Positions 43,194 through 50,815 of a stretch of DNA of 64,000 nucleotides are shown piece after piece (within the stretch, counting starts at the first letter, position 1; each line of letters opens with the position of its first letter). Both the position numbers and the translations under genes were made by a program. A model generated the notes under the pieces. That model was not told the origin of the DNA. It was given only the letters and a program-made list of their open reading frames with translations, and did no database searches. This DNA comes from DATKKG01 sp035543015 (lineage in GTDB: Archaea > Thermoproteota > Nitrososphaeria > Conexivisphaerales > DTJL01): NCBI GenBank assembly GCA_035543015.1, contig DATKKG010000052.1, forward strand, positions 20,533 through 84,532, in the 5' to 3' direction.

Positions 43194-43405
43194 AGTGACC
43201 TCTCCTTTCCGAGCTCCTTGACGAGTTCTCGATACGCCTCGATCCCGATGGGTTCGCCAGCTGGTGGAATCCCTGGCTTGCTGATGACCACCTTGTCGCC
43301 TTCCAGGTCGAGATACACGAGATCGCCTTCGTCAAGCCCAAGGCTATCCCGGTATGCCTTGGGCACGGTGATCTGTCCCTTTCTGGTCATTCTGACGCTG
43401 GAAGT
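43184..43405 (-). CDS. AbrB-family antitoxin (swapped-hairpin)
   Basis: 73 residues from TTG 43405 (ATG 43390 is the alternative): RMTRKGQITVPKAYRDSLGL, then EGDLVYLDLEGDKVVISKPG is the AbrB/SpoVT swapped-hairpin fold. The C-terminal helix likely inhibits the PIN toxin encoded next. The frame is open to 43600 but that lies upstream of the TATA box. A 20-bp palindrome (43416-43435) and TTATTATAG box (about 43434-43442 on the minus strand) are just before the start. Confidence 0.82.
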   Translation of the reverse strand, partial: TSSVRMTRKGQITVPKAYRDSLGLDEGDLVYLDLEGDKVVISKPGIPPAGEPIGIEAYRELVKELGKERSLWQ

Positions 43406-43415
43406 CAAGGCTCGT

Positions 43416-43435
43416 GTAGTACCGTGCGGTACTAC
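43416..43435. promoter_or_regulatory. Operator of the AbrB-VapC pair (20-bp palindrome)
   Basis: Perfect 9-bp arms GTAGTACCG and CGGTACTAC with a 2-bp spacer, between the TATA box and the start codon of the antitoxin. Position and symmetry fit autorepression by the antitoxin or the toxin-antitoxin complex. Confidence 0.65.
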
Positions 43436-43615
43436 TATAATAACGTATGCCCCCAGGTTCCGACTGCCCGCAGTCTGTCGATAGACCTTGGGTGTCTCGT
43501 TCTTCCTCTTCGTAGCATTAGCTTGGCTTGTCGTCGTCCCATTTGAGTAGGCTAGGACTGGGTCGAACCGCTTGCGTAGCTTCATCAGCCTGTCTTTCAA
43601 GACGATGGTTTTGGG

Positions 43616-43640
43616 GCGTGGGCTTGGACGACCTGCGAAG
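43616..43640 (-). repeat. Cassette repeat copy 7 (minus strand)
   Basis: Copy in minus orientation with a 3-bp insertion (CAGGTCGTCCAAGCCCACG), upstream of the AbrB-VapC pair. Confidence 0.75.
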
Positions 43641-43714
43641 AGGGAAACGAATTGGCCTTGAGGAGGTGTCAGGCAGAAGGTCGTACAGGGAGAGATGGAC
43701 TGAAACGTGGAAGA

Positions 43715-43942
43715 TTGTCCCGATTCGACACAGTGACGGGCTTCCTGCGCGGCGGGAGACTGTCTTGGATGTGGGCTATCCCGCTGTTTGGTCTAGCGAT
43801 GTCGGTCTTCTGCTTGTGGGGGACTGGGAACATTCCGGCAATCGCTGCAGGCATCCTGCCCATCGTTGGTGTCGGGGCTTTCATCATTCAGTGGGACACA
43901 CACAAGACCGAAAGCGAAAGGATGCCCAGGCTAGGCGCCTGA
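43715..43942 (+). CDS. Possible small membrane protein, 75 aa
   Basis: TTG start, two hydrophobic segments (WMWAIPLFGLAMSVFCLWGT and AIAAGILPIVGVGAFIIQWD) and a charged tail. No family recognised and the start is uncertain (TTG 43652 would extend it by 21 residues). It could be a real accessory gene at the edge of the cassette region, or chance. Confidence 0.4.
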   Translation: MSRFDTVTGFLRGGRLSWMWAIPLFGLAMSVFCLWGTGNIPAIAAGILPIVGVGAFIIQWDTHKTESERMPRLGA

Positions 43943-44302
43943 TGGGCGGCAGGGCTGCCCTCCCAAAGGCTAGGGCAACAGCAGGGTGACGATGACTATC
44001 AGGGCGGCGATGACTGCCATCCCCACCGAGACGAGTTTGCGGCTCATATGATGACCACAGGGCTTTGACCAGAAGCGAGGCTTGTGCCACGAGCATGAAG
44101 CCTATGCCCACCCCGACTGCCACCAACCGTCCCTCCATCTCGATTTGCGTGACGAGCTCGCAGGCTGCTGTGGAGGACACCATGGCTCGACCGATCCTTG
44201 AGATGACGTCTGGCCTTGGCTTCCATGTCCCGTGGTCGAACTCTACGCTGTGTCCGAAGCCACACCTGGCGGCGTCCCCGTGAGCTCGCTCCGGGGGTCT
44301 TG
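43943..44302. other. Unassigned stretch between accessory island and HAD gene
   Basis: No convincing gene. Minus-strand frames contain a short hydrophobic piece (VGVGIGFMLVAQASLLVKAL, about 44050-44110) and a 25-codon hydrophobic ORF at about 43970-44049, both without family signal. It may be decayed DNA. Confidence 0.5.
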
Positions 44303-45028
44303 CTATCCCCTCTTCGGTGCCGAGCCCAGAAGAGAGCGCAGGAACCTGTCGACCCCCTCCGCATAGGCCCCCACGCAGACCACATCTGCCTCATCCTTCA
44401 GAGACTGGACGGCGTTCTCGGTCGCCACCTTAAGGGTGCCCAGGGCGAATAGCGCGAGGTCGTTCTCTCCGTCCCCTATGCAGATGAGCTCTCCGCCGTC
44501 TGTGCCCAGGAGCTGTAGGGCCATCCGGACCCCTGTGACCTTGTCCACGCCCTTGGGCAGCAGCATTAGCGAGTCCCGGTTGTACTGGAGGTCGACGTCC
44601 AACTTCCTCTCGATTATCAGCTTCAGGACCCGGTTCTCAAGTGTCTTCTTGACGGACACGATCGCCTCGCCTTCCTCGAACGGCAGGCCCGAGGAACGGA
44701 GCGCCTCCTTGGCCCCGTTCTCTTCAGCAAGTAGCTCGACCCTGCCCTGCCTCGGCAGCCAGACCATGGCCCCGTTCTCTGCGACGACGGCGTCGACGAA
44801 CGACAACTCGCCTTCCAGCCCCCTCATGAAGGGCAGCGGCCTTCCGGTGGCTATGATCACCTTGGCTCCCTTCTCCTCCTGAAGCATCCTGAGGGTTCTC
44901 AAGGCCGGCTTGTACAGCTCCAATTCCGCGTCTGTGAGGGTCCTGTCGAAGTCGATGACGAGAGCCCTGGGAGAGCCAAGCTCTTCGCTCTTCCCGCCTG
45001 GCGATCTGTGTCCGATGCCTTCGGTCAT
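44303..45028 (-). CDS. HAD-superfamily phosphatase (Cof/sucrose-phosphatase-like)
   Basis: 241 residues. HAD motif I VIDFDRTLTDAE, motif II VIIATGRPL, then a C2-type cap domain (VSVKKTLENRVLKLIIERKL), and motif IV ICIGDGENDLALFALG. The DFDRT spacing and cap fit archaeal phosphoglycolate or sugar-phosphate phosphatases. ATG 45028 is chosen for the GGTTATGCT box about 35-45 bp upstream. It is convergent with nothing coding downstream (43.9-44.3 kb is unassigned). Confidence 0.85.
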   Translation of the reverse strand: MTEGIGHRSPGGKSEELGSPRALVIDFDRTLTDAELELYKPALRTLRMLQEEKGAKVIIATGRPLPFMRGLEGELSFVDAVVAENGAMVWLPRQGRVELLAEENGAKEALRSSGLPFEEGEAIVSVKKTLENRVLKLIIERKLDVDLQYNRDSLMLLPKGVDKVTGVRMALQLLGTDGGELICIGDGENDLALFALGTLKVATENAVQSLKDEADVVCVGAYAEGVDRFLRSLLGSAPKRG

Positions 45029-45196
45029 CCTGCGACGTCCTGTCCACTCCCGAACGCGGCCAAGCATAACCGTTGTGCTATTCACGGAGCCTCTGCCCAA
45101 GCGTGAGGCGGCGTATACCCTCTGCGGTCTGACGAGGCGCCAGCAGTTAATATCCACAACATAAGGATATATACCTCTGTTATTAATCAGGCTGGT

Positions 45197-45580
45197 ATGC
45201 CTATCGTTAGCCTCTCGTTTCCCCAACAGATGGTCGACGAGATGGACGCAGTTCAGAAGTCCCTGGGCTTCACAGGAAGGTCGGAGCTGGTCAGGGCGAG
45301 CATCAGGCTTCTGCTCCAGGATGTCAGGGACAAGAGCGCCATCACTGGGAGAGTCAGCGCTGTCGTGGTCCTCACCCACAGGGAGGAGAACGAGGAAACG
45401 GTGACTAGGATAAAGCACAAGTTCGACGACATCGTGAGGACGCATATCCACAACAAGACGGCGAAGGACGCCTGCGTCGAGCTTTTCCTGCTGGAGGGAG
45501 ACGGAGCCGAGGTCACGGCGATGACGAACGAGTTCCAGCGGGAAGACGGCATCAGAAGCGTCAGGCTCCTCGTGATCTGA
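45197..45580 (+). CDS. NikR-like ribbon-helix-helix metal regulator
   Basis: 127 residues: RHH strand PIVSLSFPQQMVDEMDAV and helix SELVRASIRLLLQDVRD, then a C-terminal ACT-like domain. The metal ligands of E. coli NikR (H76, H87, H89, C95) have likely equivalents in H74, H83, H85 and C93, but the spacer H85-to-C93 is seven residues instead of five. Start ATG 45197, with ATATATACC about 24-32 bp upstream. Convergent with a Zn/Mn-type ABC transporter (stop 45580 versus 45599), so it may control that set. Which metal it senses is not certain. Confidence 0.78.
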   Translation: MPIVSLSFPQQMVDEMDAVQKSLGFTGRSELVRASIRLLLQDVRDKSAITGRVSAVVVLTHREENEETVTRIKHKFDDIVRTHIHNKTAKDACVELFLLEGDGAEVTAMTNEFQREDGIRSVRLLVI

Positions 45581-45598
45581 AGCAGGGAGCCCCCTGAG

Positions 45599-46387
45599 TC
45601 AGGCGTACGACGTGAAGAACTTCTTCAGCCCCATGGTCAGGGCCAGGACCGCCAGGGCCACGAGCACTATGGCGCTTCCGGGGGCGGCGTTGGGCACGAC
45701 CAGAGAAAGCAGCAGCCCGAGGACGACCGCAACCAGACCGAAGATCGGGGCCGTCAGTATGGTCTGTTTGAACGAGCGCGCGACCTGCATGCTGGTGAGG
45801 GCCGGAATGACCAGGAGAGCCGAGATCAGGAGGGTCCCCACTATGGGTATGGAGACGACCACCGTGATCCCGGCCAGGACCGCCAGCAGGTAGTCGTACT
45901 TCCATGTGACTATGCCCGAAGCCTGCGCCTGCACTTCGTCGAAGACGGTGTAGAGTAGCTCCTTGTAGCAGAACACCAGGAAGAGGGCCGCGACCGCGGT
46001 GACCGCGGCGGCCGCGTAGATCTGGGTCCAGGTCACCAGAAGTATGCTGCCGAATAGGAGGTTGTTCAGGGCAAAGCCGTAGTTCAGGGTGACGCTGGTT
46101 ACGAATATGCCCGTGGCGAGCCCGAGCTCCAAGAAGACGGCCACGGCAGCATCCCCCGAGAACCTCTGGGAGCGGATCACCTTCGTGATCAGGATCGATC
46201 CTATCACCGTGATCATCCCACCTATCCAGTAGGGGTCGTAGCCGGAGAGCGACGGCCATATGCTGCCCGCGGCGAGTCCTATGGCTATGCCTCCGTACGC
46301 CGTGTGTGCGAGGCCGTCCCCTATCAAGGAGAGCCGCTTGAGGACGATGTAGACGCTCAGCATCGAGCTCAGGACCGCCACTATCAC
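45599..46387 (-). CDS. Zn/Mn-type ABC transporter permease
   Basis: 262 residues from GTG 46387, about seven membrane helices. The ABC-3 (ZnuB/MntB) signature is present: VLKRLSLIGDGLAHTAYGGI and GLLIS-like VGTLLISALLVIPA. In the same frame, 46388-46442 encodes STLLGFLSAGFVQRAFLIGV, which matches the conserved N-terminus of the family (FMQRALLAG) but contains no ATG, GTG or TTG. The real start is therefore either an unusual codon (e.g. CTG) or the GTG at 46387 with a shortened helix. Partner of the ATPase and binding protein upstream. Confidence 0.85.
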   Translation of the reverse strand: MIVAVLSSMLSVYIVLKRLSLIGDGLAHTAYGGIAIGLAAGSIWPSLSGYDPYWIGGMITVIGSILITKVIRSQRFSGDAAVAVFLELGLATGIFVTSVTLNYGFALNNLLFGSILLVTWTQIYAAAAVTAVAALFLVFCYKELLYTVFDEVQAQASGIVTWKYDYLLAVLAGITVVVSIPIVGTLLISALLVIPALTSMQVARSFKQTILTAPIFGLVAVVLGLLLSLVVPNAAPGSAIVLVALAVLALTMGLKKFFTSYA

Positions 46388-46442
46388 GCCTATCAGGAAG
46401 GCCCTCTGAACGAAGCCGGCCGACAGGAAGCCCAGCAGAGTG

Positions 46443-47291
46443 CTAAGGATGGTCGCCGTGCTCCACCACCTCCACGGGGTATCCGTAGGCCTCCGAGATG
46501 ACCTTGTTCGCGTCGAAGTCCTTTGTCTTGCCGTCGAAGTACAGCGTCTTGTTTATGCAGACGATGGTCCTCGCCAGTTGCGTCACCACACCGATGTCGT
46601 GGAGCGAAAGGATGGTTGTTATCCCCATCTCCTTGTTTAGGCGCTCGAGTATGGAGTAGAACTCCGCCTTCGCCTTCACGTCCGCGCCGCTCGTCGGCTC
46701 ATCGAAGATCAGCAGCTGGGGGTCCGAGGCGAGGGCCTTCGCCGTGAAGACCCTCTGGAGCTGGCCTCCTGAGAGCTCGTTTATGCTCCTGTTTCGGAGG
46801 TCCGCGATTCCAAGCAGCCTGAGCGCGCCCTCCGCCTTCTCATGGTCCGTCCTCGTGAACCAAGGAAGCCTGTTGGAAAGCGGAACCCTTCCCATCAGCA
46901 CCGTCTCATAGACTGTCGCGGGGAAGTTGCGGTCTCTCGCCCCCGGGTTCTGGGGAACGAATCCGACGTGGCGAAGGCTCTCGGAACAAATGGGCTCGCC
47001 GAAGAGCCTGACCTCGCCCACGGACGGCTTGATGATGCCCACCATGACCCCCAGGAGGGTCGACTTGCCCGCCCCGTTGGGGCCTATTAGGCCGACGAAA
47101 TCGCCTTTCCGAATCTGGAGCGTGATGTGCTCGAGCGCGACGATGTCTCCAGGATACGTCACTCCCACATTCTTGAACTCTACCAGCGGGCCGGGGTCTC
47201 GTGCAGTCACTTCCGCGCTTTCGCGTCCATTATGGAGAAGGTCGGAGATATCCTTTGCCCTCTGCAAAGGAGCGCCGTCACCCTCGGACAC
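46443..47291 (-). CDS. Zn/Mn-type ABC transporter ATP-binding protein
   Basis: 282 residues. After ~35 non-conserved residues comes an ABC ATPase: Walker A GLIGPNGAGKSTL, Q loop GFVPQNPGARDRNFP, signature LSGGQLQRV, Walker B LLIFDEPTSG, H loop LSLHDIGV. This is the ZnuC/MntA type with short N-terminal extension. GTG 47291 overlaps the stop of the binding-protein gene by 14 bp. Uptake energy for the metal import set. Confidence 0.9.
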   Translation of the reverse strand: MSEGDGAPLQRAKDISDLLHNGRESAEVTARDPGPLVEFKNVGVTYPGDIVALEHITLQIRKGDFVGLIGPNGAGKSTLLGVMVGIIKPSVGEVRLFGEPICSESLRHVGFVPQNPGARDRNFPATVYETVLMGRVPLSNRLPWFTRTDHEKAEGALRLLGIADLRNRSINELSGGQLQRVFTAKALASDPQLLIFDEPTSGADVKAKAEFYSILERLNKEMGITTILSLHDIGVVTQLARTIVCINKTLYFDGKTKDFDANKVISEAYGYPVEVVEHGDHP

Positions 47292-48276
47292 TGTTGAGCG
47301 CCAGGTTGAGCACCAAGAGGGTCTGGGCCATGATGGTCAGGTAGGTCTGTCCTTCGGCTCTCTGATTCGCGTCAAGGCCTTCGATCGGGTTCATCGGCAC
47401 GAGGGTCGCGTTGGTCTGGCTGGCTATGGTCTGCGGGATCGCGGGGTTCTCCAGCGATTCGTATCCCACGTAGAGGAGGTGGTCTCGATTGATCACCTGG
47501 ACCACGTTCGCGATGTCCGCAGCCGTAGGTTCCTCTTCGAAGGGGCCGAAGACGGGCACCTGTGTGAGATTGTACTGCTTGGCCAGGTACCCGAAGGCCG
47601 TGTGGAAGGTCACGAACTCCCTCGTGGCCAGGCTTGACTTCGAGAGGGCCGCGAACTGGGCATCGAGGTCCTGCAGCCTCGCCATGTAGGCGCCGGCGTT
47701 GGCGGTGAAATAGGCCGTGTCGGTCGGGTCCGCCTTCACGAAGCCCGCAAGGATGTTGCGGACCATCTGCATTGCGTCCACGGGGTCAAGCCATATGTGG
47801 GGATCGACGGTGCGGTTGGACACCTGGAACTCGGGCGGGACCGGGAGCAGGGTTACGTTCTGGCTGCAGTCCACCACAACGAGTTTGGCGTTCCCCGCCG
47901 CCTTCACGGCCGCTTCGGCCCAGGGCTCGAGCCCGGCCCCGTTCAGGATGAGCACGTCGGCCGTTGACAGCTCCTGCAGCGACGCGGGCGAGGGCTCGAA
48001 TTCATGCACGTCCTCAGAAGGCGGCACGATCAGAGAGACGTTCACCTTCGATCCTCCGACGTTCAGGGCCCAGTCCTGCAGCGGGAAAAAGGAGGCCAGG
48101 ACCGTCAGCGTCCCTCCGGACGGCGAAGGGCCGGGGTTTCCGTTGCCCCCGACGGCAAGAATGGCGGCGTACGCGCCGAACGCAATGGTGGTGATTAGGA
48201 GGACCACGACGGTGATGCGGAGCGTCCTCAGCCTTCGCCTGTCCGAAACTGCCCCCACGCCGTCACGATACTGCAC
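47278..48276 (-). CDS. Metal-binding protein of ABC transporter (ZnuA/TroA-like)
   Basis: 332 residues from GTG 48276. An N-terminal hydrophobic anchor (LRITVVVLLITTIAFGAYAA) precedes a Gly/Pro linker and a cluster A-I solute-binding domain. Metal ligands His occur in PPSEDVHEFEPSP, VDPHIWLDPVDAM and FVTFHTAFGYLA, with Glu in FGPFEEEPTA or Asp later. It binds Zn or Mn outside the membrane and hands it to the permease. The His-rich loop usual in ZnuA is missing, which leans towards Mn or a mixed role. Confidence 0.87.
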   Translation of the reverse strand: MQYRDGVGAVSDRRRLRTLRITVVVLLITTIAFGAYAAILAVGGNGNPGPSPSGGTLTVLASFFPLQDWALNVGGSKVNVSLIVPPSEDVHEFEPSPASLQELSTADVLILNGAGLEPWAEAAVKAAGNAKLVVVDCSQNVTLLPVPPEFQVSNRTVDPHIWLDPVDAMQMVRNILAGFVKADPTDTAYFTANAGAYMARLQDLDAQFAALSKSSLATREFVTFHTAFGYLAKQYNLTQVPVFGPFEEEPTAADIANVVQVINRDHLLYVGYESLENPAIPQTIASQTNATLVPMNPIEGLDANQRAEGQTYLTIMAQTLLVLNLALNSVRG

Positions 48277-48786
48277 GTCACGCTTAATAAGTCTATCGAC
48301 TTTCCTATTAACATCGACCTCGTGAACACTCTCGATTTATTAAGATGGGCTGGGCCCTTGCTCTGCGACCCCGCCTTGGGCCTGCTCTTCCTGCCGGTGA
48401 CCGTCGCGAAAGTGGGCTCCAGCCAGCATGGTGGCCGCCCGCCCGCCAACGCATACGGGAATCCCGCCTGGCAGGGCGCGTAAGCCTTCGACATCTCCCC
48501 GACGAGCGGGATCTCCCTGAACGGGACCGCCGCCCACATCACCGGCCCGTGCTCGTCCAACAGCGCTGATTGCGAGCGCGGCATCCAGCGGGCGCTCCAC
48601 ATCGGAGCTCCCTGCACGCCCCATCGGACGGGATGGTGACGGCAAGTTCCCTCCTCGGTCCCGCTCGGGGCGCCTCGGCCCCCTCCCAGTAGCCATCTCA
48701 AAGCCTCGTTGCTCGCGCTGCGACCTGGCAAATGGAAAGAAGGTCGGACGCGCGTCCGACCGATTCGGATGGGTGGAGGGCTTGTC
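48277..48786. other. Unassigned 510-bp stretch
   Basis: No confident gene. A long minus-strand frame (48228-48731) has poor composition. On the plus strand a read-through frame (about 48360-48640) contains FDISPTSGISLNGTAAHITG after an in-frame stop and might be a decayed gene. A TATA-like ATTTATTAAG occurs at 48335-48344 without a clear gene after it. Confidence 0.45.
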
Positions 48787-50724
48787 CTACTGGGCTGGGG
48801 AAAGGGAGCCCACCCTGAGCTTCCTCTCGTAAAGCAGGGAGACCGCGACGGCCGAACCCAGGGCAGCGACCAGAGCTACGCCCGGGAACTCGGGGACCGG
48901 CGTGGATCCGATGATGGAGAACGCATGGTCACTGTGCGAGTAGCTGAAAGTCACCGAGGAGTAGGTGCCGTTGTCCTGCTGCGAGACGATGGTCGGGTTG
49001 GGCCCCGGGAACGAGGTTACGGTGAACGGAGATCTTCCCACCGAATCAGGCACCCACAGGGTCGTCGTCCCCTGAGTGCCCTCGGGGCCGCTGGCTTCGA
49101 TCAGGATCGTATTGTTGGTTTCGAGGTACAGGAGCGGGACGTCGCTGGTCGAGTTGACCCCGAACAGGTACGAGCCAGAGTGCCACCAGTACATGGTGGC
49201 GGGAAGGTTGGGTCCGCTGTTTCCGGTCACCGTCCCCTTGATGGTCGCAGAAGCCGCTGAAGAGGAGGTCGGCAGGAGGACGAAGTCCTGGGAGATGTCC
49301 GAGCCGTAGGTCGCGTTGACGAGGGCGGACGAAGACGAATACCCGAACGACGAGGCCGTAAGGTTGATGGTCACGGGGGTGCCGCCGGCCCCCGTGGTGA
49401 CGCCCACCGCGAAGTTGAAGGAACCGTTGCTGCCGGACGATCCTGAGAACGGGAAGCCCACCGGCGGGAACATGCTTCCAGAAACGGTCGCGAAGATGCC
49501 GGGGCCGCCCGTCGAGTTCGCCTTCACTGTCCCTGACACGAAGAAGACGTTGCCCGTGAAGTCCTGTGTGGCGTTCTGGCCCGAGGTCAGGGAGACGGTT
49601 CCCGTGTAGATCGGCGTGCTGCCGACCAGGACCTCCAGGTTATAGCTGTCGGTTCCAAGCGAACCGAAGACGTCATAGAAGCCGTTGCCGTCTGAGGAGG
49701 CAGTGCCGAACATGCTCGTCGTCTTGCCCTGCAGTACGATGAGCGCGTTCGGGATCGGTTTCATATCGGAGGACCTGTACACGTGTCCCGAAAGGCCGGC
49801 CGACTTGGCGATCATCAGGTTGAGGTTCACCGTCCCCGTCTGAGAGGCCGCGACGGTGTTCGAGGCGGGAACGTAGCCGTATGCCTCCGCCTTGACCTGG
49901 TAGGTGTCGCTCACTATGTCGTAGGAGACCCTGTAGTTGCCGCTCGAGTCTGTCAGGACTATCCCGGACAGTGAGCTCGACATCCCTTCCACCGACACAG
50001 GCACGTTGGCCATAGGGTGGCTCTGGCTGTCAGTGACGGTCCCGGTTATCACGCCCGACTTCTGGAGGACCAGGTCCGGCACCTGTGTGTACGCGCCAGT
50101 GGTGGCGGACACCGTTCCAGAGGTGGCGCCTACGTACCCGTTGGTCAGATACGGCGCGTCCTGATAGGGGAAGTTGAGCCCGGTGGCGTTGCCTTCGAAC
50201 TGGAGAAGCTCCGCAAGGAGGGAGAAGCTGAACTGGAAGTCGACCTTGACCGAGTACGTGTCCGTTCCGACCCTGTCGTAGAAGTAGTACATTCCGTTCG
50301 AGTCCGTGATCGTGGAGGACGCCTCTCCGCCGCTGCTGTCCAGCAGCATGACCTCGGCGCCCACGACGGGTGCTCCGTCGAACCCGAGGACCCTGCCCCA
50401 GAGGATCCCGGACCTGACCAGGTTGAAGTTCAGTGTGTCCACGTCGCTCGTGGAGTTTATCGTCGCCGTCTGCGCCTGGTCCAGGAAGCCCGTGTCAGAG
50501 GCGGTGACGTTGTACTGGCCGACCCCGATGTTCGAGTTGATGACGTAGTTGCCATTGGCATCGGCGGTTCCCGACGAGCCCGTCGGCCCGAAGGAGAGCG
50601 GATCGGCGCTTACTGTGGCCCCGGACAGGTTGTACGAGGCCGAGAAAGCTGGGGACACAGGAGCTACAAAAAGCTGGGCCACCAGCGCTGCCAGCGCTAG
50701 AACGTACAGCGGTCTATACTTCAA
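48787..50724 (-). CDS. Large exported protein with carboxypeptidase-regulatory-like domains
   Basis: 645 residues. N-terminal signal peptide (LYVLALAALVAQLFVAPVSP), then repeated beta modules of the carboxypeptidase-regulatory/PEGA-like type, each with a turn such as GTVTDSQSHPMANVPVSVEG, GHVYRSSDMKPIPNALIVLQ or GRVLGFDGAPVVGAEVMLL, and a C-terminal anchor beginning VPEFPGVALVAALGSAVAVS and ending in YERKLR. The VPEFP plus hydrophobic plus basic tail resembles archaeal sorting or anchoring tails. Probably a surface protein; ligand unknown. Confidence 0.82.
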   Translation of the reverse strand: MKYRPLYVLALAALVAQLFVAPVSPAFSASYNLSGATVSADPLSFGPTGSSGTADANGNYVINSNIGVGQYNVTASDTGFLDQAQTATINSTSDVDTLNFNLVRSGILWGRVLGFDGAPVVGAEVMLLDSSGGEASSTITDSNGMYYFYDRVGTDTYSVKVDFQFSFSLLAELLQFEGNATGLNFPYQDAPYLTNGYVGATSGTVSATTGAYTQVPDLVLQKSGVITGTVTDSQSHPMANVPVSVEGMSSSLSGIVLTDSSGNYRVSYDIVSDTYQVKAEAYGYVPASNTVAASQTGTVNLNLMIAKSAGLSGHVYRSSDMKPIPNALIVLQGKTTSMFGTASSDGNGFYDVFGSLGTDSYNLEVLVGSTPIYTGTVSLTSGQNATQDFTGNVFFVSGTVKANSTGGPGIFATVSGSMFPPVGFPFSGSSGSNGSFNFAVGVTTGAGGTPVTINLTASSFGYSSSSALVNATYGSDISQDFVLLPTSSSAASATIKGTVTGNSGPNLPATMYWWHSGSYLFGVNSTSDVPLLYLETNNTILIEASGPEGTQGTTTLWVPDSVGRSPFTVTSFPGPNPTIVSQQDNGTYSSVTFSYSHSDHAFSIIGSTPVPEFPGVALVAALGSAVAVSLLYERKLRVGSLSPAQ

Positions 50725-50815
50725 TTTACGCGATTCTCGCTTGGCGCCACTATATAGCGTTGCCTTGACTTTTCATGCCCTTTCTCGGGTCCGCGTAACC
50801 CCAACCGCGGCGGCG

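Noticed and set aside
34061..43640. Reading the cassette repeats as integron attC sites
   Set aside because: attC sites have imperfect inverted repeats and an RYYYAAC/GTTRRRY pair. These copies have no dyad symmetry and no such pair, and no integron integrase is visible.
43884..44183. A 99-codon minus-strand gene
   Set aside because: Only a short hydrophobic patch looks protein-like; the rest is Arg/His/Pro-rich and lies opposite the end of gene 43715-43942.
45160..45185. NikR operator before gene 45197
   Set aside because: AACA...TGTT arms exist around the TATA box but only about 6 of 9 positions match, which is not better than chance in this AT-rich strip.
48228..48731. A 167-codon minus-strand gene
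   Set aside because: The product is rich in Arg, Trp, Pro and Gly without domain signal and overlaps the 5' end of the metal-binding protein gene.
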